A DNA stretch of 43,801 nt from Streptomyces coacervatus (GTDB taxonomy: Bacteria; Actinomycetota; Actinomycetes; Streptomycetales; Streptomycetaceae): contig NZ_JARHTP010000038.1 in assembly GCF_029223485.1 (NCBI RefSeq), forward strand, positions 1-43,801. Direction: 5' to 3'. This document shows positions 22,350 to 30,817 of this stretch, in pieces. A program made the position numbers and the translations under genes. The notes below the pieces were generated by a model that did no database searches, had not been told where the DNA came from, and saw only the letters and a program-made list of their open reading frames with translations. Within the stretch, counting starts at the first letter, position 1, and every line of letters begins with the position of its first letter.

Positions 22350-23815
22350 TTAAGACGGCGCACTGGAGGTACGGGAAACAGGCAACGGCGGTTCGGAGTC
22401 GGTGTCGGCAGTGATCCGCGCGGCGCCGCCGGGAGAGGGGCGCCCGGCGGTCATCGCGCTCAGGGTGAGGACGGCCGCACCGCAGGCCGCGATGATCCAC
22501 CAGGCCGCCGTCCTCGACCCGGCGGCGACCACGGCGCCGATCACCGCGATGCCGAGCGCGGAGCCGACCTGCCGGCTGGTCGCGGCCATTGCGGCGGCCA
22601 CTCCTGCCCGGTCGCGCGGCAGGCCGGCCACCGCCGTGTCGGTGATCGGCGCGTTGACGAAGCCGAAGCCGAGGCCGAACAGCGTGTACGGCAGGGCCAG
22701 TAGGGCGTACGAGGGGTGGGCGGAGCGGGTCACGAGCACGGCCAGTGCGCCGCTGGCGGTGATGCCGGCCCCGGCGATCAGCAGCGGCAGCCGCGGGCCC
22801 CGGCCGGCCACCATCCGCCCGGACAGCGGCGGGCACACCAGCGACAGCACCGCCATCGGCAGCAGCCGCAGCCCCGCCTGCAGCGGACTGAGCCCCAACT
22901 CGCCTTGCAGATAAAGGGCGTTGGAGAAGAGGAAGCCGCCGAGTGCGGCGAACGCGAAGACGGCAGTCAGGGTGGCCCCGCTGAAGGGCGCGCTGCGGAA
23001 GAGCCGCGGATCGATCAGCGGTTCGGCGCGCCGGTTCTCGTACGGTATGAGCCCGCTGAGCGCGCCCGCCGCGGCGATGAGGCAGGTCACGATCAGCGGT
23101 GAGGTCCAGCCCTCGCCGGGGCCCTCGATGACGGCGTAGGTCAGCGTGCCGAGCAGGACGATGACCAGCGACTGGCCCACCGGGTCCGCGCGACGGGCGC
23201 GTGCCGCCCGCGACTCGGGGACGACCAGTGCGGTGAGGATCAGTGCGGCCAGGCCTATCGGTACGTTCAGCCAGAACACCGCCCGCCACCCGACCGACTG
23301 CACCAGTACGCCGCCCAGAACCGGCCCGGCCGCCATGCTGACGCCGACCACGCCGCCCCACACACCGATCGCCCGTGCCCGCTCCCGCGGCTGGGGGAAG
23401 GTGTTGGCGAGGATGGCCATGGCGACGGGGGTGAGCATCGAGCCGCCCACCGCCTGCATCATGCGGAAGGCCACCAGCCACCCCGTGCTCGGCGCCAGGC
23501 TGCACAGCGCCGAGGCGCTGTGCTCGGCGCCAGGCTGCACAGCGCCGAGGCGCCGGTGAACAGCACCAGGCCCAGCTGGAACACCCGCCGCCGCCCGATA
23601 CGGTCGGCCGTCGAGCCGGCCGCCGTCAGCAGCGAGGCCAGCACGATGGTGTAGGCGTCCAGCGTCCACTGCAGTCCGGAGACCGAGGAGCCGAGGTCCC
23701 GCTGGACGGCGGGCAGGGCGACGTTGAGGACGGTGGTGTCGAGGCTGACGAGCAGGACGCTCAGGCAGCAGACGGCCAGGACCGACGTCGGTCGGCCGCC
23801 GCGGGGTCGGGGCAC
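22350..23815 (-). pseudogene. MFS drug transporter (DHA2/EmrB type) frameshifted by a 35-bp duplication
   Basis: The N-terminal part (from GTG 23815: SVLAVCCLSVLLVSLDTTVL, NVALPAVQRDLG, LQWTLDAYTIVLASLLTAAG) and the rest (GWLVAFRMMQAVGGSMLTPV, MAILANTFP ... GPVLGGVLVQSVGWRAVFW) are in different frames. They together form a 14-helix DHA2-type exporter with motif A (DRIGRRRVF) and motif C. The joint is a 35-bp direct duplication (23485-23519 and 23520-23554). Removing one copy restores a single frame. GAAGGGAAG precedes the start. It is third in an operon with the cupin and hydrolase genes under the TetR at 25263. Confidence 0.85.
23485..23554. repeat. 35-bp tandem duplication inside the MFS gene
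   Basis: The 35 bases from 23485 (GTGCTCGGCGCCAGGCTGCA...) recur at 23520-23554 with a single difference at the last base. As 35 is not a multiple of three, it shifts the frame. Confidence 0.9.
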
Positions 23816-23828
23816 GGGACGCTTCCCT

Positions 23829-24629
23829 TCAGGGCCGGTTCGTGGCGTGGGCGTCGGCGAAGTCCCAGACCACGGTGAGGAGTTGCTCGGGTGTCTCGAT
23901 CTGGGGCATGTGGCCGGTGCCGTGCAGCAGCTCGAACCGGGCCTGCGGGATGGCCTCCGCGTACGCCCGCCCGTAGTCGGTGTCGCAGACCTCGTCGCTC
24001 TCGCCCCATGCCACGAGGGCCGGGTGCATGACCTTGGCCAGGCGCTCGCGGAGGGTGGGGTCCTCCATGACGTACGGCCCCGAATAGGCCTCAAGGGCTG
24101 CGCGGTTCGCGGCCATCACCGCGCGGGCGGCCTCCGGGAGGGTGGTCGGGTCGACGGCGAACTTCGCGGGGTCATGGAAGGCGAGCCGTGACAGCTCGGC
24201 GGGCGTGATGGAGAAGGTGTCGGCGATGGGGTGGCCGGGGACCTTGATGCCGGCGGCGTTGACGAGGACGACGCTGCTGATGCGGTCGCTGCCGAGCAGG
24301 GCGATCTCGGCGGTGATCCAGCCGCCGATGGAGTTGCCGACGACGGTGACGTCCGTGAGGCCGAGTTCGTCGAGCAGCTGGACGTAGGCCTGGGCGAGGG
24401 TGGCGACATCCGTCAGCCAGTCGGGGCGGGCGGTGCCGCCGAAGCCCGGGTGGACCGGGGTGATGACCCTGGCGGGCCGTCGGTCGGCGAGCAGCCCGGC
24501 GAACGGCGCGACCGTCTGCGGACCGCCGCCTCCGTGCAGGAGGAGGAAGGGATGGCCCTGGCCCTGGTCGTCGACGGTGATGTCGAGGTCGCCGGAGGGG
24601 AGGGAGAGGGTGTGGACGGTGCTGGTCAT
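23829..24629 (-). CDS. Alpha/beta hydrolase
   Basis: The 266-aa product is a typical alpha/beta hydrolase. The oxyanion loop is LLLHGGGGPQT (about residues 30-40), the nucleophile Ser 100 lies in VVGNSIGGWIT, the acid is Asp 212 in AWGESDEVCD, and the base is His 240 in LLHGTGHMPQIE. The cap region is about 125-190. No signal peptide. It begins 43 bases after the cupin gene and ends 13 bases before the MFS start, so all three form one operon. Enzymes of this branch include haloperoxidase-like and C-C bond hydrolases. The substrate is open. Confidence 0.92.
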   Translation of the reverse strand: MTSTVHTLSLPSGDLDITVDDQGQGHPFLLLHGGGGPQTVAPFAGLLADRRPARVITPVHPGFGGTARPDWLTDVATLAQAYVQLLDELGLTDVTVVGNSIGGWITAEIALLGSDRISSVVLVNAAGIKVPGHPIADTFSITPAELSRLAFHDPAKFAVDPTTLPEAARAVMAANRAALEAYSGPYVMEDPTLRERLAKVMHPALVAWGESDEVCDTDYGRAYAEAIPQARFELLHGTGHMPQIETPEQLLTVVWDFADAHATNRP

Positions 24630-24672
24630 GGTGATTCCTCAGATTCCTCGGGGAAGTCGGGGGTCGGCCGGT

Positions 24673-25131
24673 TCAGGCGAAGTCGGTGGCGGGAACGGTG
24701 GCGTAGCGGCTCATGACCTTGACGGTCGACTCGGGGTTCAGCTCCTGGCCGCCGGCGATCATGTCCCGCAGATCGCGGAAGTACTGCACATACAGGTCGG
24801 GCGTGAAGGTGTTGAGCATCACCGCAGGCTCGTCGCCGGGGTTGGCGAAGGTGTGCGGGGCGCCGGGCGGGATCATCGCGAGCGTGCCGGCCGGGGCGAC
24901 GTGCGTGGTGTCCCCGATGGTGAAGTGCACCGTGCCGGAGACGACGTAGAAGCCTTCGTCGTGCTGGGCGTGGCGGTGCTGCGGCGGGCCTTCGGTGTGC
25001 GGGGCGAGGGTGATCTCACCGATCCCGATGCGGTGTCCGGTGGTGCTGCCGTCCTCGAGGATGCGCATCCGTGTGGGGCCCAGCCGGATCGTCTCGCCGT
25101 CGTCAGGGCCGACCACCGAAACCGTGCTCAT
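24673..25131 (-). CDS. Single-domain cupin
   Basis: The 152-aa product has a cupin barrel with a metal site: PPQHRHAQHDEGFYVVSGTV gives the H-x-H-x(4)-E set, and PPGAPHTFANPG the second motif with the last His. Such proteins serve as isomerases, dioxygenases or small-molecule sensors. It is the first gene of the operon with hydrolase and MFS exporter. ATG 25131 is preceded by GAAGGAGGAG on the minus strand. Two operator-like palindromes lie between it and the divergent TetR gene. Confidence 0.9.
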   Translation of the reverse strand: MSTVSVVGPDDGETIRLGPTRMRILEDGSTTGHRIGIGEITLAPHTEGPPQHRHAQHDEGFYVVSGTVHFTIGDTTHVAPAGTLAMIPPGAPHTFANPGDEPAVMLNTFTPDLYVQYFRDLRDMIAGGQELNPESTVKVMSRYATVPATDFA

Positions 25132-25149
25132 TGCTCCTCCTTCGCGCTT

Positions 25150-25220
25150 CGTGAGAGCTGACTCTCACGAGAGTAGAGAAGTCGAGCCTCGTAATGCAAG
25201 TGAACTCTCACGAAGAGAGT
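25150..25220. promoter_or_regulatory. TetR operators between the cupin and TetR genes
   Basis: CGTGAGAG-CTGA-CTCTCACG (25150-25169) is a perfect 8+8 palindrome. The motif ACTCTCACGAGAGT (25161-25174) overlaps it, and ACTCTC-ACGAA-GAGAGT (25204-25220) is a third dyad. All share the half-site CTCTCA/GAGAGT. They cover both promoters of the divergent pair, as expected for a self-regulating TetR protein. Confidence 0.75.
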
Positions 25221-25262
25221 CGACTGCTAAGATGTGAGTGAACCGACGGGAGGAGCTCGACG

Positions 25263-25889
25263 ATGACGGCACAGGCGGACACCGGCCGCAGCAACCAGAA
25301 GCAGCGCACGCGGACGGCGATCGTGGCGGCCGCCCGCGAACTCATCGGCACGGGCGCCGAGGCGACCATGCCCGCGATCGCCCGCGCGGCCCTGGTCTCC
25401 GAGGCCACCGCCTACCGGTACTTCCCCGACCTGCCGTCGCTGATCAGCGAGGCCCTGGCCGGCGTCTGGCCGCCGCCCGCCGAGGCGCTCGCGCCGGTCG
25501 CGGACTCCGCCGACCCCGTCGAACGCACCGCCTTCACCTGCGAGTTCCTGCTGCGCGGCATACTCGCCCGACAGGGCGCGGTGCGGGCGATGATCGCCGC
25601 CACCATCACCCGCCCCGAGACGGTGCCCCGGAGACCCGGCATCCGTTTCGGCCTCATCGAGGAGGCGCTCGTCCCCCTCCAGGACACCCTGGGGGCGACG
25701 GATCCGGACGCCTTCGCCCAGCTCAAGCGGGACCTCGCGGTGGTCGTGAGCGCCGAGGCGCTCTTCACTCTCACCGACCTGTGCGGGCTCGCCCCCGACG
25801 AGGCGGTCGCCAGCGCCGTGCGAACCGCAACCACCCTGACCGAGGCGGCAGTTCGCGCTGCGGGTTCACCGAACGACGGCGACGTCTGA
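25263..25889 (+). CDS. TetR-family transcriptional regulator
   Basis: The 208-aa product has an N-terminal HTH (QRTRTAIVAAARELIGTGAE, ATMPAIARAALVSEATAYRY, FPDLPSLISEAL) with the usual Y-R-Y-F end of the recognition helix. The rest is a helical ligand-binding domain. ATG 25263 has GGGAGGAG nearby. It is divergent to the cupin-hydrolase-MFS operon, and three CTCTCA-type dyads in the intergenic space make it the likely repressor of that operon and of itself. A substrate or product of that operon may be the ligand. Confidence 0.93.
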   Translation: MTAQADTGRSNQKQRTRTAIVAAARELIGTGAEATMPAIARAALVSEATAYRYFPDLPSLISEALAGVWPPPAEALAPVADSADPVERTAFTCEFLLRGILARQGAVRAMIAATITRPETVPRRPGIRFGLIEEALVPLQDTLGATDPDAFAQLKRDLAVVVSAEALFTLTDLCGLAPDEAVASAVRTATTLTEAAVRAAGSPNDGDV

Positions 25890-25910
25890 GACGCCTTTCG
25901 CCGACGGCAA

Positions 25911-25926
25911 GTACAGCCTGCTGTAC
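25911..25926 (+). terminator. Short palindrome after the TetR gene
   Basis: GTACAGC-CT-GCTGTAC, a perfect 7-bp inverted repeat, begins 21 bases after the TetR stop codon and is followed by CCCCC. It may end that transcript; the loop is short. Confidence 0.45.
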
Positions 25927-25981
25927 CCCCACTTGGGGCGCGCACGGCAATGATCCGCGGACGCCCGGCTGGTGTGCTGAA

Positions 25982-26861
25982 CACGTCACGTCAGCCAGCA
26001 TCCGCCGCCGCCCGCTGACCTGGTTCTTCTCCCTGGCCTACGTGCTGAGTTGGACCGCGTGGACGCCGTACGTCCTGTCCGAGAACGGCGTGGGTATCTG
26101 GCACTTCGCCTTCCCCGGGGTCGGCGGCACCACCCAGCTTCTCGGCGTCCTGCCCGGCGCCTACCTCGGCCCGATCACGGCGGCACTTCTCGTCACCGGG
26201 GTCACCGAGGGACGTCGCGGACTGCGGGCCTGGCGCGGGCGGATGACCAAGGTCAAGGTCGGCCGGCGCTGGTACGTCGTGGTGCTTCTCTCGGTGCCCG
26301 CCGCGCTGACCCTCGCCTCGGTCGCGCTGGCCGACCGCGGCCCCGCGATGCCGCCCGTCGCGGTCCTTGCCGCCTACCTGCCCGGCCTGATCATCCAGAT
26401 GATCACCATCGGCCTGGCCGAGGAGCCCGGCTGGCGCGAGTTCGCCATGCCCCGCCTGCAGCGCCGCTACGGCCCCGCTGCTCGGCACCCTCGTCGTCGG
26501 CCCGCTCTCGGGCGCCTGGCACCTGCCGCTGTTCCTGACCGAGTGGGACGGGCCGCACGTCACCTGGACCACGCCGCTGGAGTTCATCGCCACCACGATC
26601 GCCTTCAGCTCCGTCATGACCTGGGTCTTCAACCGCACCGGCGAGAGCCTGCCGCTGGCCATGCTGTTGCACTGCGGCGTCAACAACTACTTCTCCCTGG
26701 CCTGGTTCGACCTGTTCCCGTCCCTGCCCGACGGATACGCCGCCCACGCCTTCCTGCTCAGCTCCACCGCCCGGGCCGTCGTCCTGCTGATCGCCACCCG
26801 CGGCCGACTGGGCTGCCCGCCGGTGCGCGACGCCGGCACGCTGTCGGACCGGACGGCCTGA
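25982..26861 (+). pseudogene. CPBP-family (CAAX-like) membrane protease, frameshifted
   Basis: Frame 2 carries the first half: RPLTWFFSLAYVLSWTAWTP, more helices, then GLAEEPGWREFAMPRLQRRY, the E-E-x(3)-R motif of CPBP intramembrane proteases. At CCCC 26473-26476 one extra C shifts the frame; the next frame continues LLGTLVVGPLSGAWHLPLFL and FNRTGESLPLAMLLHCGVNN with the conserved His. Both halves together make a normal CPBP protein of about 290 aa. No good start codon was found in frame upstream of 25988, so the 5' end may also be damaged. An assembly error in the C-run is possible. Confidence 0.75.
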
Positions 26862-26891
26862 CGGGCAATCCCCGGCGATTCCGTCGCGAAC

Positions 26892-27431
26892 TCAACCGGA
26901 CGTCGTGACCGGGGACCACATGCCGAGCCACTGCTCGGCGTCCCAGGCCTCGAACCGCTCTACCTCGGTGAACCCCAGCTTCGCCGCGAGGCGCATCGAG
27001 CGGGCGTTGGCGGTCTGGGTGGCGAGCACCACCGGCTCGCCGGGAAGCGCGCCGGCCAGCCAGTCGAGTGCCGCTGCGCATGCCTCGGCGGCGTAGCCGT
27101 GTCCCCACGCCCGCGGCAGGAACAGGTAGCCGAGATCGACCTTCCCGACGGCAGCCGGGCGACGATGCCCCGTTGCTCTCCTGAGCAGGATCTGGCCGAT
27201 CATCGCCCCGTCGAGATCGACGACGAAACTCCCGGGCCACCGCTCGGGCACCCCGGACAACTCGCGCTCAAGCTCGTCACGCGGCCGGGGACCGCCGAGA
27301 TAGGTGTGCACCTCCGCCGAAGCGAGCAACTCGACGAACACCGTACGGTCCCGGGCCTCGGGCTCACGCAGCACGAGCCTCTCGGTCCTGATCGGCGCAG
27401 GCGGCCAAGCCACGGCTCTCAGATCTTCCAT
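26892..27431 (-). CDS. GNAT family N-acetyltransferase
   Basis: The 179-aa product starts with IRTERLVLREPEARDRTVFV, a RimJ/RimL-type beginning. It has the strand FVVDLDGAMIGQILLRRATG, the acetyl-CoA loop DLGYLFLPRAWGHGYAAEAC (R-x-x-G-x-G/A) and the end motif TQTANARSMRLAAKLGFTEV. ATG 27431 is the start. It converges with the CPBP gene, whose stop is 30 bases away. The substrate is unknown. Confidence 0.92.
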   Translation of the reverse strand: MEDLRAVAWPPAPIRTERLVLREPEARDRTVFVELLASAEVHTYLGGPRPRDELERELSGVPERWPGSFVVDLDGAMIGQILLRRATGHRRPAAVGKVDLGYLFLPRAWGHGYAAEACAAALDWLAGALPGEPVVLATQTANARSMRLAAKLGFTEVERFEAWDAEQWLGMWSPVTTSG

Positions 27432-27548
27432 CCGGGCACGCTAACAAGTGGTCAAGGAGGTGGCCGAAGGCGGTCTCCGCCGTGCAGCATGATCGTGCAA
27501 CACTGCTCGCACCACCCGCAGGGGACCTGTCGAGCAGAGGAGTCTCAC

Positions 27549-28361
27549 GTGACCGGGATCGAGCCGGCCGCACAGCGGATCGACACGACCAGACCGCACC
27601 CGGCCCGTGTCTACGACTGGTTCCTCGGCGGCAAGGACAACTACCCGGTCGACGAGCAGTTGGGCCGGCAGATCGCGTCGATCCAGGGGGACGCGCCGCG
27701 GGCCGCCCGCAGCAACCGCCGGTTCATGCAGCGCGCCACGCGCAGGCTCGTCGAGGGGTCGGGAATCCGCCAGTTCCTCGACATCGGCACGGGCATCCCC
27801 ACCGAGCCCAACCTCCACCAGATCGCCCAGCGCGTCACGCCGGACGCGCGCGTCGTCTACGTCGACAACGACCCGATCGTCCTCGCCCACGCGGGCGCCC
27901 TGCTGCGCGGCACCCCGGAAGGCGTCACCGAGTATCTGCAGGCCGACGCACGCGATCCCGCCGCGATCCTGGAACAGGCGGGCCGTGTCCTGGACTTCGA
28001 CCGGCCGATCGCCCTGTCGCTGATCGCCCTGCTGCACTTCATCGCCGACGAGGACGGCGCCTACGACCTGGTGGGCACCCTCGTCGACGCCCTCGCGCCG
28101 GGCAGCTGTCTGGTGCTGTCCGCGATGACGGCCGACTTCGAGCCGGAGAACGTACGGCGGGGCATCGAGGCCTATGCCGCGGGCGGGGTCACTCTCGTCG
28201 CCCGCACGCACGCCGAAATGGGCGGATTCTTCAAGGGACTTGAACTGATCGAGCCGGGGATCGTGTCCGTGGTGGACTGGCATCCGGAGCTCGGCGTGGA
28301 CGAGACACCGGACGGTGAGGGACCCGTGTCGCTGTATGGAGGCGTCGGCGTCAAGGGCTGA
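27549..28361 (+). CDS. SAM-dependent methyltransferase (DUF574/SAFF type)
   Basis: The 270-aa product carries the marks of the actinobacterial DUF574 group: PHPARVYDWFLGGKDNYPVD near the N-terminus, RSNRRFMQRATRRLVEG, then the SAM site FLDIGTGIPTEPNLHQIAQ, VYVDNDPIVLAHA and FDRPIALSLIALLHFI. The C-terminus ends with a conserved EPGIVSVVDWHPE region. Dozens of copies occur per Streptomyces genome, several tied to regulation, but substrates are mostly unknown. GTG 27549 is chosen because AGAGGAG stands upstream at 27534-27540. It converges with the eight-gene operon with only four bases between stops. Confidence 0.95.
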   Translation: MTGIEPAAQRIDTTRPHPARVYDWFLGGKDNYPVDEQLGRQIASIQGDAPRAARSNRRFMQRATRRLVEGSGIRQFLDIGTGIPTEPNLHQIAQRVTPDARVVYVDNDPIVLAHAGALLRGTPEGVTEYLQADARDPAAILEQAGRVLDFDRPIALSLIALLHFIADEDGAYDLVGTLVDALAPGSCLVLSAMTADFEPENVRRGIEAYAAGGVTLVARTHAEMGGFFKGLELIEPGIVSVVDWHPELGVDETPDGEGPVSLYGGVGVKG

Positions 28362-28365
28362 TGAC

Positions 28366-29259
28366 TCAGGGCTGCCCGCCACCGCGGACGCCGCCGCGCA
28401 GGAAGTCCGCCAGTGCGCTCAAGTCCCGCTGGCCCAGGCCCTGTTCCACGGCTTCACCCACCAACCGCCTGTTGGTGGCGGCCTGTTGCATGGATGCCCC
28501 CACGCGCTCGGCGAGCGCAAGGACCAAGTCCAGGTCCTTGGCGACGAGTTCGAGAGTGAAAGCGACCGTGGCGTTCTCCGGGTGCAGATACGCGTCCTTC
28601 TTGTACTGCACGAACGGCGCCCCCGCGGCACCGGCCGCGAACACCTCGTACGCCGACTCCCGGGGCACCCCGGCCCGTTCGGCGAGGACGAGGGCCTCGG
28701 AGAGGGCCTGGTTGAGGCCGAGGAGCAGGGAGTTGACGGCCAGCTTCATCGCCGCGCCGGTGCCGCCGGGGCCGACATGGACGACGTGGGCCGCCAGGAC
28801 GTCCAGTACGGGACGGGCCCGCTCCAGGGCCGATGCGTCCCCGCCCGCCATGACGGTGAGCCTGCCCTGCTCCACGAAGACGACGCTGCCGGAGACGGGG
28901 GCGTCCAGCAGTGCCGCGCCCGCCTTCTCGACGAGGGGCGCCAGGGCCGTCACCGTCTCAGGAGCGACGGTGCTGGTCTCCACGACCACCGCGCCGGCCC
29001 GCAGCCCGGCGGCGATGCCGTCCTCCCCGGCGTATGCCTGTCGTACGGCCGTGTCGTCGGCGAGGGAGACGAGGACGACGTCCGCCGCCGCGGCCGCCTG
29101 GCGGGGTGTGGCGGCGACGGCAGCCCCGGTCGCCTCGGCCTTGGCGCGCGTGCGGTTGTGCGCCGTCACCGCGAAGCCGGCCTCGCGAAGCCGTACCGCC
29201 ATGGCCGCACCCATCCGGCCCGTGCCGATCACCGCCACACGCGATTGTGTAACACTCAT
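28366..29259 (-). CDS. 3-hydroxyisobutyrate-dehydrogenase-like NAD(P)-dependent reductase
   Basis: The 297-aa product belongs to the beta-hydroxyacid dehydrogenase family (HIBADH, tartronate semialdehyde reductase, glyoxylate reductase). The Rossmann motif is RVAVIGTGRMGAAMAVRLRE at residues 7-26; the substrate-binding motif is DAPVSGSVVFVEQGRLTVMA; the catalytic Lys is in GTGAAMKLAVNSLL. ATG 29259 overlaps the stop of the SDR gene (ATGA), so the two are translated together. It is the last gene of the operon and would reduce or oxidise a short hydroxyacid or semialdehyde made upstream. Confidence 0.92.
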   Translation of the reverse strand: MSVTQSRVAVIGTGRMGAAMAVRLREAGFAVTAHNRTRAKAEATGAAVAATPRQAAAAADVVLVSLADDTAVRQAYAGEDGIAAGLRAGAVVVETSTVAPETVTALAPLVEKAGAALLDAPVSGSVVFVEQGRLTVMAGGDASALERARPVLDVLAAHVVHVGPGGTGAAMKLAVNSLLLGLNQALSEALVLAERAGVPRESAYEVFAAGAAGAPFVQYKKDAYLHPENATVAFTLELVAKDLDLVLALAERVGASMQQAATNRRLVGEAVEQGLGQRDLSALADFLRGGVRGGGQP

Positions 29260-29945
29260 CCCAGCAGCCACCCCCCGTCCACGCTCAACTCCACCGCATT
29301 GACCGACCTGTTGCGCAGCAGGAAGTCCACGGCGTCCACCACGTCCGCCATGGTGGCGAGCCGTCCGGTCGGGGTCCTGGCGCGCAGCGCGGCCAGCACC
29401 TCCGCCGGCTTGGACTGCCAGTAGGGACTGTCGCCCACGACACCGGGGTGGACGGCATTGACGCGTACCGGCGCGAGTTCGACGGCAAGGGTGTTCACCA
29501 GGCCCCGTACGCCCGCGTTGACCGTTGCCACCGTGGTCGCGCCGGGGTAGGGGCGCTCCTTGGCCTGGCCGCCGAAGATGACGATGGCGCTGTCGTCGGT
29601 CATCCGGGGCCGCAGTACGTGCACGACCTCGGTGTAGCCGACGAGCTTGAGCGTGACGAGGCGCAGGGCGGCGGTGATGTCGTAATCCGTGGCCCGGTTC
29701 TCGTCTCGGGAGACGCCCGCGAGGACCAGGTGGTCGACGCGTCCGACGTCCGCCAGCGCCGCTGCGAGCTCGCGCGGCCGGGACAGGTCGAGGGCGAGGC
29801 CGCGGGCGCCGATCTCCTTGGCGACGGCGTCGGCGCGGTCGGGGTCGCGGCCGGTGAGGACGACCTCGTCGCCCCGTTGCGCGCGGGCGCGGGCGAACTC
29901 GCGGCCGATGCCGGACGTACCGCCGACCACAACGACGCTGCTCAT
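29256..29945 (-). CDS. Short-chain dehydrogenase/reductase lacking the usual Tyr-Lys pair
   Basis: The 229-aa product begins VVVVGGTSGIGREFARARAQ (NAD(P) site T-G-x3-G-x-G form) and has VILTGRDPDRA-like and LVLAGVSRDEN segments in the expected places. The catalytic region reads FGGQAKERPYPGATTVATVN and then AGVRGLVNTLAVELAPVRVN. In my alignment the Tyr and Lys of Y-x-x-x-K are Val and Asn, and the Ser is Gly. The C-terminus SVDGGWLLG is normal. It may be a non-catalytic or altered SDR. ATG 29945 overlaps the stop of the cupin gene (ATGA), and its own stop overlaps the next start. Confidence 0.88.
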   Translation of the reverse strand: MSSVVVVGGTSGIGREFARARAQRGDEVVLTGRDPDRADAVAKEIGARGLALDLSRPRELAAALADVGRVDHLVLAGVSRDENRATDYDITAALRLVTLKLVGYTEVVHVLRPRMTDDSAIVIFGGQAKERPYPGATTVATVNAGVRGLVNTLAVELAPVRVNAVHPGVVGDSPYWQSKPAEVLAALRARTPTGRLATMADVVDAVDFLLRNRSVNAVELSVDGGWLLG

Positions 29946-30817
29946 GACTCCAGGGCCTCCCTCAGATACTCCCAGTCCCGTGTGAAGCGGTACGAGTGGC
30001 GCGGCGGCGGCTGCGGTGCCTGTGTCTCCAGCCAACGCAGCGGCCCCGTACCGGCGTTGGCGAAGCCGTGCACGCAACCGGCGCCCGCCCAGGCGCAGTC
30101 GCCGGGTCCGAGCCGGTACCGTTCGCCGTCGAACACCGCGTCCGCCTCGCCTTCGAGGAAGTAGTACGTCTCCTCGAAGGGATGGTCGTGCGTACCGGCG
30201 ACGCCGTCGGGCGCGTACTGGACCATGAACATGGTCGAGGCGACCGCGCCGAGGTCACTGTCGACCATCATCTTGACCGTGATGCCGCTGTAGACGAGCA
30301 GCGCGGTGCGCATGCTCGCCGAGACGGCGAGCAGGTCTTGAGATTGTTTTCCCGGGTCCATCCGGTCGGGCTCGAAGTGGCCGAACGAGCGGGTGCGCGG
30401 GTCGCGGACGTCGATGCGCACGGGGTTGTTCACCGGCAGATCGCGCACGGCCTGCGTGTCGTGGCCGTAGCGCGCCCGCGGGACCGGCGCCAGCATGTCC
30501 GCCCAGCGTGCGGGCGTGTCCCCGGCGCCGCGCCAGGCGTGCGGGACGCCGGTCGGGAGGATGCCGTAGTCGCCCTCCTCCAGGAGGTACGAGCCCTCGG
30601 GCACGTCGAGGATGACGGTTCCGTCGAGGATGTGGAAGCTCTCCTCGTACGAGTGGACATGCGCCGACACCCCGCCGTCCGGGCGCAGTTCGCACAGGCC
30701 GAAGCCGGTGTGCACGCTGCCGTCGTCCTCGCCGACCAATTCCCGCCGCCGGTATCCGAGTTGGTCGTACGGCGGCTCGGGCACCCCGTCGGCCCGCCGT
30801 ACCAGATGCTGTGTCAT
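29942..30817 (-). CDS. Two-cupin protein (ureidoglycine-aminohydrolase-like)
   Basis: The 291-aa product has two cupin domains. The first carries SAHVHSYEESFHILDGTVIL and then GDYGILPTGVPHAWRG; the second carries GTHDHPFEETYYFLEGEADA and GDCAWAGAGCVHGFANAG. Both keep H-x-H-x(3-4)-E sets for metal. The two-cupin size and the HDHPFEETYYFLEG block resemble (S)-ureidoglycine aminohydrolase and relatives, so hydrolytic loss of ammonia from a small substrate is one possibility. ATG 30817 overlaps the amidohydrolase stop and its end overlaps the SDR start, both as ATGA. Confidence 0.88.
   Translation of the reverse strand: MTQHLVRRADGVPEPPYDQLGYRRRELVGEDDGSVHTGFGLCELRPDGGVSAHVHSYEESFHILDGTVILDVPEGSYLLEEGDYGILPTGVPHAWRGAGDTPARWADMLAPVPRARYGHDTQAVRDLPVNNPVRIDVRDPRTRSFGHFEPDRMDPGKQSQDLLAVSASMRTALLVYSGITVKMMVDSDLGAVASTMFMVQYAPDGVAGTHDHPFEETYYFLEGEADAVFDGERYRLGPGDCAWAGAGCVHGFANAGTGPLRWLETQAPQPPPRHSYRFTRDWEYLREALES

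Noticed and set aside
21970..23505. 511-codon open frame on the minus strand
   Set aside because: Most of it is Arg/Gly/Ala-rich and lies antiphase to the MFS gene. Only the last 67 codons, after 22173, look natural.
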